NCBI GenBank assembly: GCA_902474645.1
Contig: CABRWN010000066.1
Location: 1 to 10,011 of the forward strand
Reading direction: 5' to 3'
Length of the DNA stretch: 10,011 bases
DNA from: an uncultured Collinsella sp.
GTDB taxonomy: Bacteria; Actinomycetota; Coriobacteriia; Coriobacteriales; Coriobacteriaceae
Below, in pieces: positions 1 through 5,021 of the stretch. Positions within the stretch are counted from its first letter, which is position 1; each line of letters begins with the position of its first letter. The position numbers were made by a program, and so were the translations under genes. The notes under the pieces are model-generated. The model saw nothing but the letters and a program-made list of their open reading frames with translations, ran no database searches and was not told the DNA's origin.

Positions 1-49
1 ACGGTTCATACCCGTGGCGTCACTGGTTCGAATCCAGTCACCGCTACCA
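1..49 (+). tRNA. tRNA-Met (CAT anticodon), 5' part outside window
   Basis: This is the 3' portion of a tRNA cut by the window edge. Bases 1-4 (acgg) pair with 12-15 (ccgt) as the anticodon stem, and the seven-base loop 5-11 carries CAT at 7-9. A five-base variable loop follows, then a T arm (actgg/ccagt around TTCGAAT, 22-38), the 3' acceptor strand 39-45, discriminator A46 and an encoded CCA at 47-49. The anticodon stem lacks the three consecutive G:C pairs of initiator tRNA, so elongator tRNA-Met is favoured. A tRNA-Ile that reads AUA after lysidine modification also has a CAT gene anticodon and cannot be excluded without the missing D arm. Its position just ahead of tuf fits the widespread tRNA-tuf arrangement. 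Confidence 0.85.
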
Positions 50-60
50 TAGGTAACACG

Positions 61-91
61 GTGGCTTCTCAATAGTATGTTGAGAGGCCAC
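61..91 (+). other. 12-bp hairpin between tRNA and tuf
   Basis: Bases 61-72 (gtggcttctcaa) pair with 80-91 (ttgagaggccac), with one G:U pair and a seven-base loop. No run of T follows, so it is not a standard intrinsic terminator. It could be an RNA-processing site on a tRNA-tuf transcript or a factor-dependent stop for the tRNA unit. Function is unknown. Confidence 0.6.
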
Positions 92-93
92 TA

Positions 94-102
94 TGGTATA
101 AA
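94..102 (+). promoter_or_regulatory. tuf: possible extended -10 promoter for tuf
   Basis: The string TGGTATAAA has the TGn extension followed by a -10-like TATAAA at 97-102. No good -35 box lies 16-18 bases upstream. The TTGAGA at 80-85 is only 11 bases away and sits inside the hairpin arm. If used, it would give tuf a leader of roughly 35-40 bases. The alternative is that tuf is transcribed only by read-through from the tRNA promoter outside the window. Confidence 0.3.
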
Positions 103-145
103 GGCAAAGTCCCGTCCGGGGACGACCTGTTTAGAGGAGGGCTTT

Positions 146-1336
146 ATGGCCAAAGAGAAGTTTGAGCGCACTAAGCCGCATGTTAACATCGGCACCATTG
201 GTCACGTCGACCACGGCAAGACCACGCTGACCGCCGCCATCACCAAGGTTCTCTCCGAGACCGAGGGCTGCAAGGCTGACTTCACTGCGTTCGAGAACAT
301 CGACAAGGCTCCCGAGGAGCGCGAGCGCGGCATTACGATCTCCGTCTCCCACGTCGAGTACGAGACTGCTGCCCGTCACTACGCTCACGTTGACTGCCCG
401 GGCCACGCTGACTACGTCAAGAACATGATCACCGGTGCTGCTCAGATGGACGGCGCTATCCTGGTCATCGCCGCTACCGACGGCCCCATGGCTCAGACCC
501 GCGAGCCCATCCTGCTCGCCCGTCAGGTCGGCGTTCCCTACATCGTCGTCTTCCTGAACAAGTGCGACATGGTCGACGATGACGAGCTCATCGACCTCGT
601 CGAGATGGAGACCCGTGAGCTCCTCTCCGAGTACGATTTCCCCGGCGACGACATCCCCGTCATCCGTGGTTCCGCTCTGGGCGCTCTCGAGGGCGACGCC
701 AAGTGGATGGACGCTATCCGCGAGCTCATGAAGGCCGTCGACGAGTACATCCCGACGCCTGCTCGTAACAACGACCTCCCCTTCCTGATGGCCGTTGAGG
801 ACGTTATGACCATCTCCGGCCGTGGTACCGTTGCTACCGGCCGTGTCGAGCGCGGTGAGCTCAAGCTCAACGAGCCCGTCGAGATTGTCGGCATCAAGGA
901 TACCCAGAACACCGTCGTTACCGGTATCGAGATGTTCCGTAAGTCCATGGACTTCTGCGAGGCTGGCGACAACGTCGGTCTGCTGCTCCGCGGCATCAAG
1001 CGCGAGGACATCGAGCGCGGCCAGGTTCTCTGCAAGCCCGGTTCGGTTACCCCGCACACCAAGTTCACCGGTGAGATCTACGTTCTGACCAAGGAGGAGG
1101 GCGGCCGTCACACCCCGTTCTTCGATGGTTATCGTCCTCAGTTCTATTTCCGTACCACCGACGTTACCGGTACGGTCAAGCTCCCCGAGGGCACCGAGAT
1201 GGCTATGCCTGGTGACCACATCACCATCGAGGGCGACCTCATCCACCCGATTGCCATGGAGGAGGGCCTGCGCTTCGCTATCCGCGAGGGTGGCCACACC
1301 GTCGGTTCGGGCATCGTCTCCACGATCATTGAGTAA
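146..1336 (+). CDS. tuf: translation elongation factor Tu
   Basis: EF-Tu is the GTPase that delivers aminoacyl-tRNA to the ribosomal A site. The protein has 396 residues, the usual bacterial length. The GTPase domain shows GHVDHGKT at 19-26, the switch I motif RGITI at 61-65, DCPGH at 83-87 (H87 is the catalytic histidine), NKCD at 138-141 and SAL at 176-178. Two beta-barrel domains follow and the protein ends in a complete C-terminus. The start is ATG 146, six bases after GAGGAGG (134-140), giving the standard MAKEKFER beginning. An in-frame ATG at 77 would add 23 residues that no EF-Tu carries. The gene follows a tRNA and ends at its own terminator, so it is a separate unit from rpmG. Confidence 0.99.
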   Translation: MAKEKFERTKPHVNIGTIGHVDHGKTTLTAAITKVLSETEGCKADFTAFENIDKAPEERERGITISVSHVEYETAARHYAHVDCPGHADYVKNMITGAAQMDGAILVIAATDGPMAQTREPILLARQVGVPYIVVFLNKCDMVDDDELIDLVEMETRELLSEYDFPGDDIPVIRGSALGALEGDAKWMDAIRELMKAVDEYIPTPARNNDLPFLMAVEDVMTISGRGTVATGRVERGELKLNEPVEIVGIKDTQNTVVTGIEMFRKSMDFCEAGDNVGLLLRGIKREDIERGQVLCKPGSVTPHTKFTGEIYVLTKEEGGRHTPFFDGYRPQFYFRTTDVTGTVKLPEGTEMAMPGDHITIEGDLIHPIAMEEGLRFAIREGGHTVGSGIVSTIIE

Positions 1337-1363
1337 ATTAGCTCTTTGATATAGCTGACTTAG

Positions 1364-1400
1364 AGAACCCGGCACTTATATGGGTGCCGGGTTCTTTTCT
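1364..1400 (+). terminator. intrinsic terminator after tuf
   Basis: Bases 1364-1375 (agaacccggcac) pair perfectly with 1384-1395 (gtgccgggttct) around an eight-base loop, followed by TTTTCT. It lies 27 bases after the tuf stop codon. Confidence 0.92.
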
Positions 1401-1540
1401 GCAATGGATATTAAGCCGTTGCTGGTGTCGAGAGGATCGATAATGGTCCTGGATGCACCGTCGATTAGCTCTCGATGGCTTCATTGATGTGTTCCAAATA
1501 TGAATGGATCCACCGAGAACCAATTGACTCGAGGTTTTCA

Positions 1541-1570
1541 TTGACAGCACTTACGTGGAGCTGATAAAGT
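1541..1570 (+). promoter_or_regulatory. promoter for rpmG
   Basis: A perfect TTGACA -35 box at 1541-1546 is followed by the -10 candidates GATAAA (1563-1568, spacer 16) and TAAAGT (1565-1570, spacer 18). It lies between the tuf terminator and rpmG and would start a transcript about 40 bases before the rpmG start. It may drive rpmG, tRNA-Trp and part of secE-nusG. The preceding stretch 1401-1540 shows no gene and no convincing structure. Confidence 0.55.
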
Positions 1571-1615
1571 AACAACTCGTGCCCGTACGGGGCGGAAATG
1601 AAAGGTTCAGGATAC

Positions 1616-1765
1616 ATGCGTACTCTAGTTACTCTTGCGTGCACTGAGTGCAAGCGCCGCAACTATACGACCACCAAGAACAAGTCGACCATGCCTGATC
1701 GTATGGAGATCAAGAAGTATTGCCCCTGGTGCCGTCACCACACGCTGCACAAAGAGACCCGCTAG
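1616..1765 (+). CDS. rpmG: 50S ribosomal protein L33
   Basis: L33 is a small protein of the large ribosomal subunit. The 49-residue product is full length and has two CxxC pairs, C9-x-x-C12 and C36-x-x-C39, so it is the zinc-binding (C+) form. Bacteria with several L33 copies often have a cysteine-free paralogue made under zinc limitation, but whether one exists here cannot be seen. The core reads [18 protein letters not shown], and the C-terminal HTLHKETR is typical of the family. The start is ATG 1616. The upstream ribosome binding site is modest (aaaggttcagga). tRNA-Trp begins 13 bases after the stop, so the two are probably co-transcribed. Confidence 0.97.
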   Translation: MRTLVTLACTECKRRNYTTTKNKSTMPDRMEIKKYCPWCRHHTLHKETR

Positions 1766-1778
1766 TCTCTAGTCACAT

Positions 1779-1854
1779 ACGCCAGTAGTTCAATTGGTAG
1801 AGCATCGGTCTCCAAAACCGAGTGTTGAGGGTTCGAGTCCTTCCTGGCGTGCCA
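1779..1854 (+). tRNA. tRNA-Trp (CCA anticodon)
   Basis: A complete 76-base tRNA. The acceptor stem pairs acgccag (1779-1785) with ctggcgt (1844-1850), followed by discriminator G1851 and an encoded CCA at 1852-1854. The anticodon arm tcggt/accga encloses the loop ctccaaa, with anticodon CCA at 1812-1814 and A37. The T loop TTCGAGT is canonical. tRNA-Trp ahead of secE-nusG is a recurrent bacterial gene order, and the tRNA must be cut out of a longer transcript carrying rpmG and possibly secE. Confidence 0.96.
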
Positions 1855-1863
1855 GTCATTATT

Positions 1864-1894
1864 CCGTAAGCTCCCAATTGGGGGCTTACGGTTT
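1864..1894 (+). terminator. hairpin with short T tail after tRNA-Trp
   Basis: Bases 1864-1875 pair with 1880-1891 in a 12-bp stem (one G:U) closed by the loop aatt, followed by only TTT. The short T run suggests a leaky terminator that sets the ratio of tRNA to secE-nusG mRNA, or a processing site marking the tRNA 3' side. A TATAAG at 1902-1907 just downstream resembles a -10 box, but no good -35 accompanies it. Confidence 0.6.
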
Positions 1895-1932
1895 ACTCAT
1901 GTATAAGAGCGCATTGCGCGGAGGTAACCCAA

Positions 1933-2271
1933 ATGGCCAACAAGAAGAACAAGAAGAAGGCTCAGCAGCAGGCGCCTGCCAACAACGCTGCCGCCAACTC
2001 CAAGGTTGAGGCCAAGAAGGCCGTTGCCAAGAAGAACGAGAAGGCTGCGAAGTCCAAGAAGAACGAGAAGCCTGGTTTCTTCGCCCGCACCAAGAAGTAT
2101 TTCGCTTCGGTCAAGTCCGAGATGAAGCGTGTCACGTGGCCCGATAAGAAGGAGCTCGTGAACTACTCAGTCGTCGTTTGCGCTTCTCTGATCGTCGTCG
2201 GCGTCGTCATCGCTCTGCTCGATGCTGGCTTTGGCGAGGCTCTTGCTCTGTTCTCTGGATTGAGGGGCTAA
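1933..2271 (+). CDS. secE: preprotein translocase subunit SecE
   Basis: SecE is the small membrane subunit that clamps SecY in the SecYEG protein-export channel. The 112-residue product starts with a Lys/Ala/Asn-rich, disordered cytosolic stretch (about 1-48). The conserved amphipathic segment follows, with EMKRVTWPDKKEL at 63-75, and then one transmembrane helix at about 78-97. The length is typical of the single-span SecE of Gram-positives. The start ATG 1933 is set by GGAGG at 1920-1924. The stop is three bases before nusG, so the two are co-translated as in most bacteria. Confidence 0.96.
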   Translation: MANKKNKKKAQQQAPANNAAANSKVEAKKAVAKKNEKAAKSKKNEKPGFFARTKKYFASVKSEMKRVTWPDKKELVNYSVVVCASLIVVGVVIALLDAGFGEALALFSGLRG

Positions 2272-2274
2272 ACC

Positions 2275-2811
2275 ATGTCTAAGCGTTGGTACGTCGTTCA
2301 CACTTACTCTGGATACGAGAACCGCGTTAAGTCCGATCTCGAGCATCGCATCGAGACTATGGGCATGCAGGACCGTATCTTTGATATCGAGATTCCTATG
2401 GAGCGTGTCACCGAGATTAAAGAGGGTGGCAAGCGTGAGACCAAGGATTCCAAGATCTTCCCGGGTTATGTCCTGGTCCGCATGGAGATGGATGACGATG
2501 CTTGGACGTGTGTTCGTAACACGCCTGGCGTCACCGGTTTCCTGGGCGGCAACGGCAAGCCCGCTCCGCTTTCCCGCGACGAGTACAACAAGATGACTCG
2601 TCGTCCCGGTAAGGGCGATTCGCCCAAGCGCACCTCGGTTGATATTGAGGTCGGTACGTCCGTCCGCGTCACCGATGGCCCGCTTACCGATTTTGATGGC
2701 AAGGTCTCCGAGGTTAACACCGAGGCTGGCAAGCTCAAGGTCACGCTGATGATCTTTGGCCGCGAGACGCCGGTCGAGCTCGACTTTAACCAGGTCGCTG
2801 TCATCGCTTAA
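2275..2811 (+). CDS. nusG: transcription termination/antitermination factor NusG
   Basis: NusG binds RNA polymerase, affects pausing, and can link the polymerase to Rho or the ribosome. The 178-residue product has the NGN domain at about 4-107, with the opening [16 protein letters not shown] and the hydrophobic [10 protein letters not shown] at 61-70. A linker follows, then the KOW domain at about 125-178, with [13 protein letters not shown] at 132-144. Length and domain order are normal. The GAGGGG at the end of secE, just before ATG 2275, is its ribosome binding site. The 120 bases to rplK hold only weak hairpins (for example around 2820-2833) and no terminator I trust. Confidence 0.98.
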   Translation: MSKRWYVVHTYSGYENRVKSDLEHRIETMGMQDRIFDIEIPMERVTEIKEGGKRETKDSKIFPGYVLVRMEMDDDAWTCVRNTPGVTGFLGGNGKPAPLSRDEYNKMTRRPGKGDSPKRTSVDIEVGTSVRVTDGPLTDFDGKVSEVNTEAGKLKVTLMIFGRETPVELDFNQVAVIA

Positions 2812-2931
2812 GTTTTCGTCCGTTCGCGCGAGCGTGCTTCTTCTGTGACTGCTCATCTCAGGAGTGCTTCTAACACGTGCGTGCTTACGATATAGCAAGT
2901 ACTTCACACTCGTGATTCGAAAGGAATGACC

Positions 2932-3360
2932 ATGGCTGAGAAGAAGGTTGCCAACGTCATTAAGCTCCAGATTCCTGCTGGTGCAGCTAACCCCGCTCCT
3001 CCCGTCGGTCCCGCCCTGGGCGCTGCTGGCGTGAACATCATGCAGTTCTGCCAGGCTTTTAACGCCGAGACGCAGGACAAGAAGGGCGACATCATCCCCG
3101 TTGAGATTACTGTCTACGAGGATAAGTCCTTCTCCTTCATCACCAAGACTCCGCCGGCGGCTCACCTCATCAAGAAGGAGCTGAACCTCAAGTCTGGTTC
3201 CGCTAAGCCCCAGGCCGACAAGGTTGGTCAGCTCTCCCAGGAGCAGCTCACCAAGATTGCCGAGATCAAGATGCCGGACCTCAATGCCAATGACATTGAC
3301 GCCGCCAAGAAGATCATCGCCGGTACCGCCCGTTCCATGGGCGTCACCATCGCTGAGTAG
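2932..3360 (+). CDS. rplK: 50S ribosomal protein L11
   Basis: L11 forms the base of the ribosomal stalk and binds the GTPase-associated region of 23S rRNA. The 142-residue product has the N-terminal domain with the Pro-rich linker [11 protein letters not shown] (20-30), target of thiopeptide antibiotics in this family. The C-terminal rRNA-binding domain runs from about residue 75 to the end. An ATG at 2926 is also in frame, but the Shine-Dalgarno AAAGGA (2920-2925) abuts it and is six bases from ATG 2932, so 2932 is preferred and gives the usual MAEKKV start. rplA follows after a structured 117-base spacer. Confidence 0.97.
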   Translation: MAEKKVANVIKLQIPAGAANPAPPVGPALGAAGVNIMQFCQAFNAETQDKKGDIIPVEITVYEDKSFSFITKTPPAAHLIKKELNLKSGSAKPQADKVGQLSQEQLTKIAEIKMPDLNANDIDAAKKIIAGTARSMGVTIAE

Positions 3361-3378
3361 CGATTTCTTTAGGTAATG

Positions 3379-3404
3379 ACGGGTGCTCCGACCGGGGCGC
3401 CCGT
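3379..3404 (+). other. 11-bp hairpin in the rplK-rplA spacer
   Basis: Bases 3379-3389 (acgggtgctcc) pair with 3394-3404 (ggggcgcccgt), with two G:U pairs and the loop gacc. It lies 18 bases after the rplK stop. The following ttatatg is A/T-rich but not a T run, so strong termination is doubtful. A second small hairpin, gtgtgc (3410-3415) with gcacac (3422-3427), follows at once. They may be a leaky terminator or mRNA-stability elements. Confidence 0.5.
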
Positions 3405-3434
3405 TATATGTGTGCAATAGGGCACACGATACGA

Positions 3435-3469
3435 TGTGGGAGGGCTCACGCCCGTTTAACCACAGGAGG
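3435..3469 (+). promoter_or_regulatory. likely L1-binding autoregulatory leader before rplA
   Basis: TGTGG (3435-3439) pairs with CCACA (3460-3464). Inside are GA on the 5' side, a GGGC/GCCC hairpin with loop TCAC (3442-3453), and an asymmetric GTTTAA on the 3' side. The rplA Shine-Dalgarno GGAGG (3465-3469) follows directly. The L1-binding region of bacterial 23S rRNA has the same plan: a GUGG/CCAC helix, then GA plus GGC on the 5' strand and a purine/U-rich asymmetric strand on the 3' side. Excess L1 binding here would be expected to block rplA translation. The structure is visible in the sequence; the L1-binding role is inferred. Confidence 0.6.
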
Positions 3470-3477
3470 TAATGCAC

Positions 3478-4185
3478 ATGGCTAAGCATGGTAAGAGCTA
3501 TAACGCCGCTGCCGAGAAGATCGACCGCGCCACGCTCTACACCCCCCTTCAGGCTGCCAAGCTCCTCAAGGAGCTCGACACCGCCAAGTTCGACGAGACC
3601 GTCGAGGCCCACTTCCGTCTGGGCATCGATACTCGTAAGGCTGACCAGAACATCCGTGGTTCCATCTCCCTGCCTCACGGCACCGGCAAGACCGTTCGTG
3701 TTGCCATCTTCGCCGAGGGCGAGAAGGCCCGTGAGGCCGAGGCTGCTGGCGCTGACATCATCGGTTCCGACGAGCTCGTCGCCCAGATCCAGAAGGGCGA
3801 GATCAACTTCGACGCCGCTATCGCTACGCCGAACATGATGGCCAAGGTTGGCCGCATCGGTAAGATCCTTGGTCCCCGTGGCCTCATGCCGAACCCCAAG
3901 CTCGGCACCGTGACCATGGACGTCGCCAAGATGGTCTCCGAGCTCAAGGCTGGCCGCGTTGAGTACCGCGCCGACCGCTACGGCATCTGCCACGTGCCCC
4001 TGGGCAAGAAGTCCTTCTCTGAGCAGCAGCTCGTCGAGAACTACGCTGCCCTGTACACCGAGATCCTGCGCGTCAAGCCCTCTTCTGCTAAGGGCAAGTA
4101 CGTCAAGTCCATCTCCGTGTCTTCCACCATGGGCCCTGGCGTCAAGGTCGATCCCGCTGTCCAGCGCGACTTCCTGGCTGAGTAA
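3478..4185 (+). CDS. rplA: 50S ribosomal protein L1
   Basis: L1 forms the mobile L1 stalk that helps release deacylated tRNA from the E site, and in many bacteria it represses its own mRNA. The 235-residue product is full length. Domain I is built from the two ends. Domain II lies at about 66-158 and contains the family signature [19 protein letters not shown] at 127-145. Of two in-frame ATGs, 3472 is only two bases from GGAGG (3465-3469) while 3478 is eight bases away, so 3478 is chosen. An L1-site-like RNA fold precedes the gene and a strong terminator follows it. rplJ and rplL, often next in order, are not present. Confidence 0.97.
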   Translation: MAKHGKSYNAAAEKIDRATLYTPLQAAKLLKELDTAKFDETVEAHFRLGIDTRKADQNIRGSISLPHGTGKTVRVAIFAEGEKAREAEAAGADIIGSDELVAQIQKGEINFDAAIATPNMMAKVGRIGKILGPRGLMPNPKLGTVTMDVAKMVSELKAGRVEYRADRYGICHVPLGKKSFSEQQLVENYAALYTEILRVKPSSAKGKYVKSISVSSTMGPGVKVDPAVQRDFLAE

Positions 4186-4221
4186 CTTTTAGTTACTGCC
4201 TGAGCAAAGCAAGCATTGCTA

Positions 4222-4262
4222 AAGAAACCCGGTTCCGCCTCGTGCAGGACCGGGTTTCTTGC
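4222..4262 (+). terminator. intrinsic terminator after rplA, probably bidirectional
   Basis: Bases 4222-4233 (aagaaacccggt) pair with 4249-4260 (accgggtttctt), extendable by two pairs. T-rich flanks lie on both strands, so it can end rplA transcription and also catch minus-strand read-through from the phosphoesterase gene. Confidence 0.9.
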
Positions 4263-4271
4263 TATCGCGTC

Positions 4272-4312
4272 AAAACCACCACAAAGGGGACAGTGTCCCC
4301 TTTGTGGTGGTT
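4272..4312 (-). terminator. 18-bp palindrome acting as terminator of the phosphoesterase gene
   Basis: Arms 4274-4291 and 4295-4312 are perfect inverted repeats of 18 bases with a three-base loop. Read on the minus strand the stem begins in the TAA stop of the phosphoesterase gene and ends in TTTT (4272-4275), a classic intrinsic terminator. The outer 14 bases of each arm recur in the hairpin at 6990-7024, so this is also a repeat copy. Confidence 0.85.
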
Positions 4313-5021
4313 ACCAGGGTGTTCTGGCGGTTGATGACTCGATGGCCTCATGGCGCTTGAGCTCGCGGCGCATGGTTTGCGAATTAAGCCAGGCTGCCTG
4401 CCAGCCACGGATGGGGTAGCGCGCTTCGTCCAGCTCAAACTGTGTATAGCCGCAGGCGTTGATGATCGTTGCCCCGCATGCGTGCTGACGCTCACGTTGA
4501 AAGGCGCGACCATAGCTTTGGTGTACATGCCCGTGCACCATGTAGTCGGGGCTCCAGGACTCAAGCGCTGTGTTAAAGCATTCGAATCCCCGATGTGGCA
4601 GATCGTCCAGATCGCCCATGCCGGCGGCGGGCGCATGGGTCAGCAGGATGTCGCAGCCGCCGACCATCTTCACTTTGCGTGACAGCTTGCGCACGCGCTT
4701 GGACATCTCGCGTTCGGTGTACATGTTGGCGCCGTCGCGATAACGCATGGACCCGCCAAGGCCCGCAATGCGAATCCCCCGGTACGTGTATACGCTGTCT
4801 TCTACGCAGATACATCCGCCCGGTGCATGACGTGCGTAGCGGTCATCGTGATTGCCGCGCACGTAGATGAGCGGTTTGTTGATGACCGTGACCAAAAACT
4901 CAAGATAGTCCGGGTCCAGATCGCCGGCGGACAAAATCAGGTCGACTCCCTCAAAGCGTTCCTTGCGAAAGCACTCCCAAAGGCATCGTTCTTCGGTATC
5001 GGCTATGGCAAGGATTTTCAT
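4311..5021 (-). CDS. calcineurin-like metallophosphoesterase
   Basis: A 236-residue cytosolic protein of the calcineurin-like phosphoesterase superfamily, which uses two metal ions to hydrolyse phosphomonoesters or phosphodiesters. Visible metal-site motifs are D8, GD at 33-34, GNHD at 56-59, H129 in LTHAP, and GHVH at 164-167. The first motif is normally D-x-H but reads D8-T9-E10, so one usual metal ligand is replaced by Glu. The remaining motifs are intact, so this may be a subfamily trait and not inactivation. There is no signal peptide or membrane segment. The ATG overlaps the stop of the upstream ParB/BMP-like gene as ATGA (5018-5021), which implies translational coupling and a shared role. 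The substrate cannot be read from the sequence. Confidence 0.88.
   Translation of the reverse strand: MKILAIADTEERCLWECFRKERFEGVDLILSAGDLDPDYLEFLVTVINKPLIYVRGNHDDRYARHAPGGCICVEDSVYTYRGIRIAGLGGSMRYRDGANMYTEREMSKRVRKLSRKVKMVGGCDILLTHAPAAGMGDLDDLPHRGFECFNTALESWSPDYMVHGHVHQSYGRAFQRERQHACGATIINACGYTQFELDEARYPIRGWQAAWLNSQTMRRELKRHEAIESSTARTPW

Noticed and set aside
77..145. N-terminal extension of EF-Tu from the in-frame ATG at 77
   Set aside because: It would start inside the hairpin, has no ribosome binding site and lies upstream of the GAGGAGG that serves ATG 146. EF-Tu proteins begin at the MAKEKF position.
131..1375. A 414-codon open frame on the minus strand opposite tuf
   Set aside because: It is antisense to a certain EF-Tu gene and matches no family; it is a codon-bias artefact.
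1428..1475. Seven-base inverted repeat TCGAGAG/CTCTCGA in the tuf-rpmG spacer as a possible operator
   Set aside because: The arms are short and 34 bases apart, well within chance expectation, and they are not placed on the promoter.
2812..2931. Search for an L1 or other ribosomal-protein leader before rplK
   Set aside because: Only weak stems were found and no string resembling the L1 site, so no element is claimed.
2167..3993. A 608-codon open frame on the minus strand across nusG, rplK and rplA
   Set aside because: It runs opposite three certain genes and their spacers. The product is a Leu/Asp/Val-rich antisense translation without family motifs.
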